Part shown: piece by piece, positions 33,065-41,177 of the stretch
How the letters are laid out: each line of letters starts with the position of its first letter
How positions within the stretch are numbered: the stretch's first letter is position 1
DNA from: Streptomyces olivochromogenes
GTDB taxonomy: Bacteria > Actinomycetota > Actinomycetes > Streptomycetales > Streptomycetaceae
DNA length: 64,000 nt
Direction: 5' to 3'
Assembly (NCBI RefSeq): GCF_001514115.1
Contig: NZ_KQ948455.1
Span: 296,709 to 360,708, forward strand
Position numbers and translations under genes: made by a program
The notes under the pieces: model-generated
Database searches by the model: none
What the model saw: only the letters and a program-made list of their open reading frames with translations
Told to the model about the DNA's origin: nothing

Positions 33065-33153
33065 CAACCAGCACTGGATCGCTTGTCGTGGGCGGTGGGC
33101 CGGATCCCCTCAGAGCGATGGGGGTCCGGCCCGTCGGCATGTGCGGGCCCAAC

Positions 33154-33205
33154 AGTGGTGCCCGGGAGCGGTGCCCGCGAGTGGTGCCTGCGAGGGGTGC
33201 CCGGG
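33154..33205. repeat. four 13-bp tandem units
   Basis: AGTGGTGCCCGGG, AGCGGTGCCCGCG, AGTGGTGCCTGCG and AGGGGTGCCCGGG lie head to tail between the catalase and CBS genes. Confidence 0.75.
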
Positions 33206-33209
33206 CGGT

Positions 33210-33602
33210 CTACGCGGGTACCCGCTGCCGCTTCGGAGCCCAGCAGCGGATGATGTCGCGGACCGAGACGATGCCGACCGGGCCGTTGTCGTCGAGCACG
33301 ATCAGGTGTCGGAAACCGCCGTGTGCCATCGCCGCCGCGGCTTCCTCCAGGGTCCAGACGGGGGCGGCGAAGACGACGTCGGTCGTGGTGTGGGTGCCCG
33401 CGGTCTCGGTGTCCGGGTTCTGACCGAGGGCGATCGAGTTGAGGATGTCGCGTTCGGTGAGAATGCCGAGGCCGGAGGAGTCTTCGTCGTGGACGACGGC
33501 CGCGCCTACGCGGCGGGAGGACATCAGGCAGGCCGCCTGACGGAGTGTGTGTGCCGGGCCGATGGTGAGGACCACCGTGCTCATGGCGTCGCGGACGAGC
33601 AT
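33210..33602 (-). CDS. tandem CBS-domain protein
   Basis: A 130-residue protein made of two CBS motifs (MLVRDAMSTVV...GILTERDIL and DVVFAAPVWTLEEAAAAM...GIVSVRDII), with no attached catalytic domain. Such stand-alone Bateman modules sense adenine nucleotides or regulate partner proteins. AGGAGGTGG precedes the ATG. The upstream region (33603-33700) has the direct repeat TTCACAAGTTCACAAG. Confidence 0.88.
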   Translation of the reverse strand: MLVRDAMSTVVLTIGPAHTLRQAACLMSSRRVGAAVVHDEDSSGLGILTERDILNSIALGQNPDTETAGTHTTTDVVFAAPVWTLEEAAAAMAHGGFRHLIVLDDNGPVGIVSVRDIIRCWAPKRQRVPA

Positions 33603-33799
33603 GGGCTGGAGCCACCTCCTTGGTGAAGCGCCAAGAGAAGCGATTCACAAGTTCACAAGTGGGGGGACTCTCAGAGTCGCAGTTAAAGGGAGGGTCAACA
33701 AGAGGGCGTGCGATGACTTTCGGGGGCGCCCATGGATCACAAGGGCGCGCCACCGGCTCTTCAGTACCGCTGGTTAATGTGTCCCGGCAGCCCGTCGGC

Positions 33800-34600
33800 T
33801 CAGTAGCGCTGGTTCAGATAACCCAGCAGCTCGTCGTGGAGGATGCCGTTCGACGCGGCCGCGTTGCCGCTGTGCGGGCCCGGGCGGCCGTCGAGGCCCG
33901 TGAAGGACCCGCCCGCCTCGGTCACCACGATCGCGTTCGCCGCCATGTCCCACAGCGACAGCTCGGGCTCCGCGCAGATGTCCACCGAGCCCTCCGCCAC
34001 CATCATGTACGGCCAGAAGTCGCCGTACCCGCGCGTGCGCCAGACCGCCTTCGTCAGGTCCAGGAAGCCGTCGAGGCGGCCCTGGTCCTCCCAGCCGGAC
34101 AGCGAGGAGTACGCGAAGGACGCGTCGGCCATCCGCGAGACCTGGGAGACCTTCAGGCGCGTGGCCGAGGACAGGCTGCGGCCGGTGAACGCGCCGTGCC
34201 CCTTCGCCGCCCACCAGCGACGGCCCAGCGCGGGCGCGGAGACCACTCCGACGACCGGCTGATAGCCGCCCTCGCCCGCTTCCATCAGGGAGATCAGCGT
34301 GGCCCAGACGGGCACCCCGCGGACGTAGTTCTTGGTGCCGTCGATCGGGTCGATCACCCAGCGGCGCGGGCCGGTGCCCTCGATGCCGTACTCCTCGCCG
34401 AGGATCGCGTCGCGTGGCCGTGCCCGCTGGAGGTGGCCGCGGATCAGCTCCTCGGCGGCCTTGTCCGCCTCGCTGACCGGTGTCATGTCCGGCTTGGTCT
34501 CGACCTTGAGGTCGAGCGCCTTGAACCGGTCCATCGTCGCCGCGTCGGCGGCGTCCGCCAGGACATGGGCCAGGCGCAGGTCATCGCGATAGTCGGGCAT
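33800..34600 (-). CDS. hisN: histidinol-phosphatase, inositol monophosphatase family
   Basis: This 266-residue protein has the IMPase metal motifs GEEYG, WVIDPIDGTKNY and a C-terminal WDMAANAIVVTEAGG. In Streptomyces and corynebacteria this subfamily (HisN) carries out the histidinol-phosphate dephosphorylation step of histidine biosynthesis. The orthologous locus in S. coelicolor is, from memory, the characterised HisN. The frame extends 18 codons upstream, but the family start is the internal ATG at about 34600. Confidence 0.85.
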   Translation of the reverse strand: MPDYRDDLRLAHVLADAADAATMDRFKALDLKVETKPDMTPVSEADKAAEELIRGHLQRARPRDAILGEEYGIEGTGPRRWVIDPIDGTKNYVRGVPVWATLISLMEAGEGGYQPVVGVVSAPALGRRWWAAKGHGAFTGRSLSSATRLKVSQVSRMADASFAYSSLSGWEDQGRLDGFLDLTKAVWRTRGYGDFWPYMMVAEGSVDICAEPELSLWDMAANAIVVTEAGGSFTGLDGRPGPHSGNAAASNGILHDELLGYLNQRY

Positions 34601-34764
34601 GACTGCACCGTATATGGCCCACTCGGGCCACAGCCATACGGCCCGGGGGATCATCGGGCACGGTCATGGGGCTCGGGGCGCCTCCGGGGCGCGGGCCGCA
34701 CGGCCTGGTTGATCATCGCGGCGTGCGGGGGTCTGCGTACGCCCCTCGACGCCGCCGCGAACCC

Positions 34765-34793
34765 TTGACAGTGCCTCTGTGCGCGTCAAATCT
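34765..34793 (+). promoter_or_regulatory. promoter of the TetR gene with overlapping inverted repeat
   Basis: TTGACA (34765-34770), a 17-nt spacer and AAATCT (34788-34793). TTGAC and GTCAA flank the core at 34765 and 34785 as an inverted repeat, a possible autoregulatory operator. Confidence 0.5.
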
Positions 34794-34833
34794 GAGCTGC
34801 AGTGCCGCCCGCTCGCCCCCAGGGAGGCGAAAG

Positions 34834-35439
34834 ATGCCTGCAGCGCGGGAATCCCTTCTGGATGCCGCCTATACGGCGCTCGCACACCGCCCGTGGTCCA
34901 CGGTGCGGATGGTCGACGTCGCCGCCGTGGCCGGTGTGTCCCGCCAGACGCTGTACAACGAGTTCGGAAGCAAGGAGGGACTCGCCCGCGCCCTCGTACG
35001 GAGGGAGGCCGACGGCTATCTCGCCGGTGTCGAGCGTGCGCTGGCCGCCCACGCGGATGCGCGCGAGCGGCTGGTCGCGACCGCCGAGTGGACGATGTCG
35101 GCGGCCCGGGGCAACGCGCTCGTACGGGCCATGCTGACCGGGTGCTGGAGTGAGCGGCTGCCGTCGCCGACGCTCTCGGCGGTGCCGTCGTCCTCCGCGG
35201 TGCCCGCGCAGCGCAGGGCCGACGGGCCGTTGCCCTCGCCCGCCGACTTCGTGGCACTCGTACGGGATCGGGCCGTCGCGGCGTTGTCCGGGCCCGGGGC
35301 GATGCGGGGGGATGTGGTCGAGTTGGCGGGGGCGTGTGAGTTGGTGGTGCGGTTGTCGTTGTCGTGTGTGGCGGCTCCGCCGGGGGACGGGGGAGTGACG
35401 GAGCTGGTGCGGGGTGCGTTGCCTCGGCAGTGGAGATGA
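34834..35439 (+). CDS. TetR-family transcriptional regulator
   Basis: This 201-residue protein has an N-terminal TetR helix-turn-helix (STVRMVDVAAVAGVSRQTLY followed by NEFGSKEGL) at about residues 20-48 and a variable ligand domain. AGGGAGG lies 6 nt before ATG 34834. It is convergent with the SMR exporter gene. A regulator-pump pair is plausible but not shown. Confidence 0.88.
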   Translation: MPAARESLLDAAYTALAHRPWSTVRMVDVAAVAGVSRQTLYNEFGSKEGLARALVRREADGYLAGVERALAAHADARERLVATAEWTMSAARGNALVRAMLTGCWSERLPSPTLSAVPSSSAVPAQRRADGPLPSPADFVALVRDRAVAALSGPGAMRGDVVELAGACELVVRLSLSCVAAPPGDGGVTELVRGALPRQWR

Positions 35440-35491
35440 CTCGCCTACCGGGGTGCCGGGGAGCGTGCGTCGGCGGGTGCGGCGTCGTCGT

Positions 35492-35570
35492 GGCTGGTCG
35501 CGCAGTTCCCCGCGCCCCCAAGAAAGACGTCCCGCGCCCCCAAGAAAGACGTCCCGCGCCCCCAAGAGGG
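35492..35570. repeat. dispersed extragenic element plus 22-bp tandem units
   Basis: 35492-35519 contains GGCTGGTCGCGCAGTTCCCC followed by GCGCCCCC, the inverse of the element at about 58491-58518. It runs into a 22-bp tandem repeat (CGCGCCCCCAAGAAAGACGT and two more bases) present in two full copies and one partial copy at about 35510-35570. Confidence 0.8.
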
Positions 35571-35587
35571 CGCCGTGACGGGGCGCT

Positions 35588-35911
35588 TCAGTGAGCGGAG
35601 CCCGAGAGCTGCAGGCCGATGACGCCGATGATGACGAAGCTGATCGAGACGATCTTGAGCGTCGACACCAGGTCGCCGAGGAAGATCATGCCGTAGATGG
35701 CGGTGCCCGCCGCGCCGATACCGGTCCACACCGCGTACGCCGGGCCGACGTCGAGCTTGCGCAGGGCGAGAGTCAGTAGACCGAAGCTGCCCAGCGCGAA
35801 GACGCAGAAGGCGACCGTCGGCCAGAGTCTGGTGAAGCCGTGCGAGAGCTTCAGACAGACGGCGAAGCCGGTTTCGAGCAGTCCCGCCACAACGACCAGC
35901 AGCCACGCCAT
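35588..35911 (-). CDS. SMR-family small multidrug/guanidinium exporter (SugE/Gdx type)
   Basis: A 107-residue, four-helix membrane protein. The essential glutamate is at residue 13 (VAGLLETGF) and the segment AYAVWTGIGAAGTAI is typical of the SugE/Gdx branch, whose members export guanidinium. GGAGGACGAGAC precedes the ATG. No guanidine riboswitch could be recognised upstream; two direct repeats near 35978-36010 may be a regulator site. The substrate is inferred from subfamily motifs only. Confidence 0.85.
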   Translation of the reverse strand: MAWLLVVVAGLLETGFAVCLKLSHGFTRLWPTVAFCVFALGSFGLLTLALRKLDVGPAYAVWTGIGAAGTAIYGMIFLGDLVSTLKIVSISFVIIGVIGLQLSGSAH

Positions 35912-35977
35912 GTCTCGTCCTCCCGTGTCCGCACGTCGACTGCTTCGCCTGGCCTGGGTCCGGCTTGGTGCGATTAT

Positions 35978-36010
35978 GCATTTGCCGACCGGCTAAGCAC
36001 TTACCGACGG
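35978..36010 (-). promoter_or_regulatory. candidate operator upstream of the SMR gene
   Basis: GCATTTGCCGACCGG (35978) and GCACTTACCGACGGG (35997) are direct repeats 19 bp apart in the promoter region. Binding by the nearby TetR is possible. Confidence 0.4.
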
Positions 36011-36056
36011 GCCGCCCACGCAAACAACGCGGAGGTCACAGGGGGGCTCAGGGGAC

Positions 36057-37067
36057 TCAGTCACCCTCCGTGCGTTCCCGCGTCGCCAGCAGCCGGCGCA
36101 GGGAGTAGAGCCGCTGCGGATCCGCGTGGCCGTCCGCCACCCACTGGTCCAGCGCGCAGTCCGGCTCGTCGTGGCTGCACGCGCGCGGACAGCCCTCGGT
36201 ACCGGGTTCGAGGTCCGGGAAGGCGTGGATGACCCGGGACGGGTCGACGTGGTGCAGGCCGAACGAGCGGACGCCGGGGGTGTCGATGACCCAGCCCTCA
36301 GTACCTGGCAGCGGGATCGCGCGCGCCGAGGTCGTGGTGTGCCGGCCGCGGCCCGTGACGGCGTTCACGTGGCCGGTGCTGCGCCGCCGCTCCTGCGAGA
36401 CCAGCGCGTTGACCAGGGTCGTCTTGCCGACGCCGGAGTGCCCGACGAACGCCGTGATCTTGCCGTCCAGCTGCTTGCGCACCCGGTCCACCGCCGCGCC
36501 GCTCTCCAGCTCCTCCCGGCTCGTCACGACGTAGGGGACGCCCAAGGCCCCGTACAGCTCGAGGAGTTCGTCGGGCGGGGCGAGGTCCGACTTGGTCAGC
36601 ACCAGCAGGGGCTCCAGGCCCGCGTCGTACGCCGCGACCAGGCAGCGGTCGATCAGGCGGGGGCGCGGCTCGGGGTCGGCGAGGGCGGTGACGATGGCGA
36701 GCTGGTCGGCGTTGGCGACGACCACGCGCTCGTAGGGATCGTCGTCGTCGGCCGTACGGCGCAGTACCGAGCTGCGCGGCTCGATGCGGACGATGCGGGC
36801 GAGGGTGTCCTTCTCGCCGGACAGGTCACCGACGATCGCGACGTGGTCCCCGACGACGGCGGCCTTGCGGCCCAGCTCGCGGGCCTTCATCGCCATCACG
36901 AGGCGGTCCTCGACGAGGCAGGTCAGACGGCCCCGGTCGACGGTGACGACCATGCCGTCGACCGCCTCCTCGTGCTTGGGGCGGATGTTCGTACGCGGAC
37001 GGTTGCCCTTGCGGTTCGGGCGCTGGCGGATGTCGTCCTCGTCGGTGTTCTTGCCGTAGCGGCGCAT
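36057..37067 (-). CDS. rsgA: ribosome small-subunit GTPase RsgA
   Basis: This 336-residue protein has the circularly permuted GTPase order: NADQ, G4 TKSD, then G1 GHSGVGKTTLVN, then G3 DTPGVR. A C-terminal zinc finger follows (CPRACSHDEPDC). An OB-fold lies at the N-terminus. RsgA aids late maturation of the 30S subunit. It starts 16 bp after aroA ends, so the two form an operon. The frame is open further upstream, but ATG 37067 gives the usual family length. Confidence 0.92.
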   Translation of the reverse strand: MRRYGKNTDEDDIRQRPNRKGNRPRTNIRPKHEEAVDGMVVTVDRGRLTCLVEDRLVMAMKARELGRKAAVVGDHVAIVGDLSGEKDTLARIVRIEPRSSVLRRTADDDDPYERVVVANADQLAIVTALADPEPRPRLIDRCLVAAYDAGLEPLLVLTKSDLAPPDELLELYGALGVPYVVTSREELESGAAVDRVRKQLDGKITAFVGHSGVGKTTLVNALVSQERRRSTGHVNAVTGRGRHTTTSARAIPLPGTEGWVIDTPGVRSFGLHHVDPSRVIHAFPDLEPGTEGCPRACSHDEPDCALDQWVADGHADPQRLYSLRRLLATRERTEGD

Positions 37068-37083
37068 GATCCCGGTCCGCCCG

Positions 37084-38424
37084 TCAGTTCCCGAGCATTC
37101 CGGACCACATGTCAGGGAAGTCCGGCAGGGTCTTGGCCGTCGTCGCCACGTTCTCGATCTGGACGCCCTCCACCGCCAGCCCGATGATCGCGCCCGCGGT
37201 CGCCATGCGGTGGTCGTCGTAGGTGTGGAAGATGCCGCCGTGCAGTCGGCGCGGGCGGATGTGCAGGCCGTCGGCGGTCTCGGTGACGTCACCGCCGAGT
37301 TCGTTGATCTCCTTGGTGAGCGCGGCCAGCCGGTCCGTCTCGTGCAGACGCAGATGGGCCACGCCCCGCAGGGTGGACGGCGAGTCGGCGAGAGCCGCGA
37401 CCGCCGCGATGCCCGGGGTCAGCTCGCCGACCTCGCTCAGGTCCACGTCGATGCCGTGGATCGCACCCGAACCGGTGAACTCCAGTCCGCTCTCGGTCAG
37501 TTCGCAGGAACCACCCATCTCGGTGAAGATCTCCCGCAGCCGGTCACCGGGCTGGGTGGTGTGCGCGGGCCAGTCGGGGACGACGACCGTGCCGCCGGTC
37601 ACCAGGGCCGCCGCCAGGAACGGCTGGGCGTTCGACAGGTCCGGCTCGATGATCAGGTCGCGGCCGAGCAGCGCGCCGGGCGTGACCCGCCAGACGTTGG
37701 TCTCGCCGCCCGACTCCGGCGTGTCCACCTGCGCGCCGACCGCGCGCAGCATGTCGACCGTCATCCGGATGTGCGGCATCGAGGGCAGCGTCGAGCCGAT
37801 GTGGCGGACCTCCACCCCCTGGTTGAAGCGTGGGCCGGACAGGAGGAGGGCGCTCACGAACTGGGACGACGAGGACGCGTCGATCTCCACCGGGCCGCCG
37901 TCCAGGGCGCCGCCGCCGTGCACGGTCAGCGGCAGCGCGCCGCGGCCGTCGTCGTCGATGCGGGCACCGAGCAGACGCAGCGCGTCGATCACACCGTTGA
38001 GCGGGCGCTCGTACGACCGGGGGTCGCCGTCGAAGCGGATGGGGCCGTCCGCGAGGGCGGCGACCGGGGGCAGGAAGCGCATCACGGTGCCGGCGTTGCC
38101 GACATCGACCGTGGCCGGGCCCTGAAGACCCGAAGGGATGACCCGCCAGGCCTCGCCGGAGGCGTCCGGGCCCGCGGCGACCGTGGAACTGGATGCCACC
38201 GTCTCCTCGATGCCCACGCCCATCGCGCGCAGCGCGCCCGCCATCAGCAGCGTGTCCCGGGAGCGCAGCGGGCGGCGCAGCCAGCCCGGCTCCGAGGCGA
38301 GCGCGGCAAGGACCAGGGCGCGGTTGGTGACCGACTTGGACCCCGGCACGTGGACCGTCGCGTCGACGGCTCCGCTCGCGTGCGGGGCGGGCCAGAGGGC
38401 GGTGTGGGCGGGGTTCGCGGTCAT
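37084..38424 (-). CDS. aroA: 3-phosphoshikimate 1-carboxyvinyltransferase (EPSP synthase)
   Basis: This 446-residue enzyme has the N-terminal motif PGSKSVTNRALVLAALA and the internal GNAGTVMRFLPP and HETDRLAALTKEINELGG motifs of EPSP synthase. It joins shikimate-3-phosphate and PEP in the shikimate pathway. The PGSKS...NAGTVMR pattern fits class I-like enzymes of actinobacteria. It is transcribed ahead of rsgA. Confidence 0.95.
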   Translation of the reverse strand: MTANPAHTALWPAPHASGAVDATVHVPGSKSVTNRALVLAALASEPGWLRRPLRSRDTLLMAGALRAMGVGIEETVASSSTVAAGPDASGEAWRVIPSGLQGPATVDVGNAGTVMRFLPPVAALADGPIRFDGDPRSYERPLNGVIDALRLLGARIDDDGRGALPLTVHGGGALDGGPVEIDASSSSQFVSALLLSGPRFNQGVEVRHIGSTLPSMPHIRMTVDMLRAVGAQVDTPESGGETNVWRVTPGALLGRDLIIEPDLSNAQPFLAAALVTGGTVVVPDWPAHTTQPGDRLREIFTEMGGSCELTESGLEFTGSGAIHGIDVDLSEVGELTPGIAAVAALADSPSTLRGVAHLRLHETDRLAALTKEINELGGDVTETADGLHIRPRRLHGGIFHTYDDHRMATAGAIIGLAVEGVQIENVATTAKTLPDFPDMWSGMLGN

Positions 38425-38502
38425 GCGCCCACTTTAGTGGGTGGGGGTGAGGGTAGATCTTGATCAAAAGTGACGGAATGTGAGCGAATGATTCAGGGGT
38501 GC

Positions 38503-38592
38503 CTCAAGGCCCCCGCGCTCAAGGCCCCCGCGCTCAAGGCCCCCGCGCTCAACGCCCTCGCACTCGACGCCTCTGCACTCAAAGCTCCAGCA
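38503..38592. repeat. six 15-bp tandem units ending inside the M50 gene
   Basis: CTCAAGGCCCCCGCG occurs three times perfectly and three more times with changes. The last unit (38578-38592) contains the final codons and stop of the M50 peptidase gene on the minus strand. Confidence 0.9.
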
Positions 38593-39301
38593 GCCAGCGA
38601 CCGCCGCCCAGCAGAGAGCACAGGGACACCGCGTGGAACAGGAACAGCCACAGCCCCGCCGGGACGTGGGTGAGGCGGGAGAGCTGGTCGGCGTCGGAGT
38701 CGCCGGCGCCGCCCCGGCTGCGCTTGGCCTGGAGCTCGAAGGCCGGACGGACTCCGCCCAGCAGCAGGAACCACACCACGGCGTACGCGAAGGCCGCCTG
38801 TACCTGGGGTCCGGCGAGCCAGGACACCACCAGGAACGTACCGCCGGTGAGGACCACCGTGAGCGCCCCGTATGCGTTGCGGATCATCACCAGCATCGCG
38901 ACGAGCAGGGCCGTGGCCAGCCACAGCAGCAGGGTGATGCGGCCCGCGCCCAGCAGCGAGGCGCCGCCGAGGCCGAGCAGCGGGGGAGCGGTGTAGCCGG
39001 CCGCCGCGGTGAGGATCATGCCGAGGCCGGTGGGCTTGCCGCGGCTGACGGTGAGGCCGCTGGTGTCGGAGTGCAGCCGGATACCACTGAGGCTCCGCCC
39101 GGTCAGCAGCGCCACCAGCCCGTGGCCGCCCTCGTGCGCGATGGTGATGGCGTTGCGGGAGACACGCCAGACGCCGTGCGGGACGATCACCGCGAGAGCG
39201 GCGACCAGGGTGGCTATCACCACCCACAGATCGGGCTCCGGCTGGGTGCCGGAGACCTGGTCCCAGAGCGAGGCCAGCGAGGTGGATGCGGTGCTGTCCA
39301 T
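38579..39301 (-). CDS. M50-family membrane metallopeptidase
   Basis: This 240-residue integral membrane protein has the zinc motif HEGGHGLVAL near residue 55 and at least five further hydrophobic segments. It looks like the actinobacterial M50B-like family, which is of unknown substrate and may carry out intramembrane proteolysis. The second conserved region NAYGALTV-VLTG follows a long hydrophobic stretch. Its last codons fall in a tandem repeat. It is divergent from the SRAP gene, with 50 bp between them. Confidence 0.85.
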   Translation of the reverse strand: MDSTASTSLASLWDQVSGTQPEPDLWVVIATLVAALAVIVPHGVWRVSRNAITIAHEGGHGLVALLTGRSLSGIRLHSDTSGLTVSRGKPTGLGMILTAAAGYTAPPLLGLGGASLLGAGRITLLLWLATALLVAMLVMIRNAYGALTVVLTGGTFLVVSWLAGPQVQAAFAYAVVWFLLLGGVRPAFELQAKRSRGGAGDSDADQLSRLTHVPAGLWLFLFHAVSLCSLLGGGRWLLEL

Positions 39302-39351
39302 TGTCTGCGGTGGCTCCCTCAGGTGTCGCGGAATCTGGCAGTGTGGCACGT

Positions 39352-40167
39352 ATGTGCGGACGGTATGCAGCGAGTCGTAGGCCCGAGGATCTCGCAGGAA
39401 TCTTTGAGGTCGAGAAGTGGGAGCCCGAGGAGACCTTGGACCCCGACTACAACGTGGCTCCGACCAAGGACGTCTATGCCGTCCTCGACCGCCCCCTTAA
39501 GGACGCGCAGAGCCCGAAGCCGGTTCGCCAGCTGCGCAGGCTCAAGTGGGGGCTCGTCCCGTCCTGGGCCAAGACGCCCGAGGGCGGCGCCCGGATGATC
39601 AACGCCCGCGCGGAGACCGTGCACGAGAAGCCCTCGTACCGCCGTGCCTTCGCCACCCGGCGTTGCATCGTCCCCGCCGACGGCTACTACGAGTGGGTCA
39701 CCGCGTCCGCCGAGCGCGATCTCGAGGTCGAGGGCAAGAAGAAGCGGCCGCGCAAGCAGCCATACTTCGTGCTCCCCGCGGACGGCTCGGTCTTCGCGAT
39801 GGCAGGGCTGTACGAGTTCTGGCGCGACCGGACGCTCCCCGACGACCACCCCCGGGCCTGGTGGGCGACGTGCTCGGTGATCACGACCGAGGCGGAGACC
39901 TCGCCGCTCGCGGTCGCCCCCGCCGCGGGGCCGTACGCCCTCGCCGACATCCACCCCCGGATGCCCCTGATGCTCACCCCGGACCGCTGGGACGCCTGGC
40001 TCGACCCGGCCCGTACGGACGTCGACGGCCTGCGCGAACTGCTCGCGCCGCCGCCCGCCGGGCTGATGCGCGCCTATCCCGTCTCCACGGCCGTCAGCAA
40101 CGTCCGCAACAACGGGCCGGAGCTGCTGAAGGAGCTGGAGGGCCCCGAAGAGGGCACACTCTTCTGA
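39352..40167 (+). CDS. SRAP domain protein (abasic-site sensor, YedK/HMCES-like)
   Basis: This 271-residue protein begins MCGRYA, giving the catalytic Cys2 after Met removal. It also has PDYNVAPTKD (Asn), CIVPADGYYEW (Glu) and ADIHPRMPLML (His). These form the SRAP active site that makes a stable thiazolidine crosslink with abasic sites in single-stranded DNA. An internal basic insert (KKKRPRKQPYF) lies near residue 130. The TGA stop opens a 25-bp tandem repeat leading into the next gene. Confidence 0.92.
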   Translation: MCGRYAASRRPEDLAGIFEVEKWEPEETLDPDYNVAPTKDVYAVLDRPLKDAQSPKPVRQLRRLKWGLVPSWAKTPEGGARMINARAETVHEKPSYRRAFATRRCIVPADGYYEWVTASAERDLEVEGKKKRPRKQPYFVLPADGSVFAMAGLYEFWRDRTLPDDHPRAWWATCSVITTEAETSPLAVAPAAGPYALADIHPRMPLMLTPDRWDAWLDPARTDVDGLRELLAPPPAGLMRAYPVSTAVSNVRNNGPELLKELEGPEEGTLF

Positions 40168-40289
40168 CGTGACGGAGGTCATGGATGCCTGACGTGACGG
40201 AGGTCATGGATGCCTGCCGTGACGGAGGTCATGGATGCCAGCCGTGACGGCGATCATGGAAAGGTGACGTGACGGAGATCATGGACGGG
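40165..40289. repeat. five 25-bp tandem units containing stop, ribosome-site and ATG
   Basis: Five consecutive 25-bp units start at 40165, 40190, 40215, 40240 and 40265. The first unit starts with the TGA of the SRAP gene and the last contains the start region of the hydrolase gene. Units 1 to 3 carry GACGGAGGTCATGG, a ribosome-site-plus-ATG signal, and later units vary from it. Confidence 0.9.
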
Positions 40290-40922
40290 ATCGAGACGGT
40301 CGAGACGGTCGAGACGGACGCCGGTACAGCTCGCGTCACCTGGCACCGGGCCAAGAAGCCACGCCTCGTGCTCGCTGTGAGTCACGGCGCGGGCGGCGGT
40401 ATCGAGGCGCGCGATCTCCAGGCGCTGGCCGCGGTGCTGCCCGGGCACGGCGTGAGCGTCGCGCTCGTCGAGCAGCCCTGGCGGGTGGCCGGGAAGAAGG
40501 TGGCGCCCGCGCCGAAGACCCTGGATGTGGGATGGCGGGGCCTGTGGCCCACGGTCGCGAAACCCGGACTGCCGGTGGTCGCGGGCGGGCGCAGCGCCGG
40601 AGCCCGCGTCGCCTGCCGTACGGCGACCGAACTCGGCGCCACCGCCGTCCTCGCCCTCAGCTTCCCGCTGCACCCGCCCGGCAAGCCCGAGAAGTCCCGC
40701 GCCGACGAACTCCTCGGCGCCGGGGTGCCCACCCTCGTCGTCCAGGGTGGCAACGACCCGTTCGGCAAGCCGGCGGAGTTCCCGAAGGGCTCGCACGATC
40801 TGATCGAGGTGCCCTACGGCGATCATGGCTTCGCCGTGCCGAAACGGGCGCCGATCGACCAGGACGCGGCCCTGGAGATCATCACCGACGGCGTTGTGAG
40901 GTGGATCGCGTCACTCGGGTGA
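40269..40922 (+). CDS. alpha/beta-hydrolase (KANL3/Tex30-like)
   Basis: This 217-residue protein has the nucleophile elbow GGRSAGAR, then QGGNDPFG (Asp) and YGDHGF (His), the catalytic triad of an alpha/beta-hydrolase. It resembles the KANL3/Tex30 group; the substrate is unknown. Two starts are possible: GTG 40269 with AAAGG 4 nt upstream, or ATG 40281 inside the last 25-bp repeat. A SigR promoter begins 6 nt after its stop. Confidence 0.82.
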   Translation: MTEIMDGIETVETVETDAGTARVTWHRAKKPRLVLAVSHGAGGGIEARDLQALAAVLPGHGVSVALVEQPWRVAGKKVAPAPKTLDVGWRGLWPTVAKPGLPVVAGGRSAGARVACRTATELGATAVLALSFPLHPPGKPEKSRADELLGAGVPTLVVQGGNDPFGKPAEFPKGSHDLIEVPYGDHGFAVPKRAPIDQDAALEIITDGVVRWIASLG

Positions 40923-40927
40923 CGCAC

Positions 40928-40954
40928 GGGAATGTCGGGCGGCGGACCACTGTT
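40928..40954 (+). promoter_or_regulatory. SigR autoregulatory promoter (sigRp2 type)
   Basis: GGGAAT (40928-40933), exactly 18 nt, then GTT (40952-40954). This matches the SigR consensus and drives the longer SigR transcript. Confidence 0.85.
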
Positions 40955-41012
40955 GTGCCGAGCAGACAGCACGGAGCGTGCTGAACCGTTCGAACGAGAG
41001 GAAGTCCGCCGC

Positions 41013-41177
41013 ATGGGTTCGACCATCTGCCCGAACCGCAGCAGTAGCCCTGAGCTGGACTGGACGGTGCTGCACGCGGCGAAGACCGCCCCCGTTCGAG
41101 CGGCGGCGGGTGTGGATGTTCGTCTATCCTCCGATTCGAGTGGGACCGGTTTCGGTCCTGCCACGTCGCTGGAGGAG
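41013..41177 (+). promoter_or_regulatory. 55-codon N-terminal extension giving the long SigR isoform
   Basis: ATG 41013, with GAGAGGAAG about 9 nt upstream, lies in frame exactly 55 codons before the main SigR start and downstream of the SigR-type promoter. In S. coelicolor the SigR-dependent transcript yields an unstable long form with a 55-residue extension, and the sequence here has the same geometry. TATCCT at 41125-41130 within this stretch is a candidate -10 for the shorter, constitutive transcript, which WblC is reported to activate. Confidence 0.75.

Noticed and set aside
35912..36056. Guanidine riboswitch upstream of the SMR exporter
   Set aside because: No convincing match to the guanidine-I, -II or -III consensus could be seen. 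Only direct repeats were found.
38470..38673. Plus-strand ORF encoding LKAPA repeats
   Set aside because: It is produced by the 15-bp array at the M50 stop and has no ribosome site or conserved domain.
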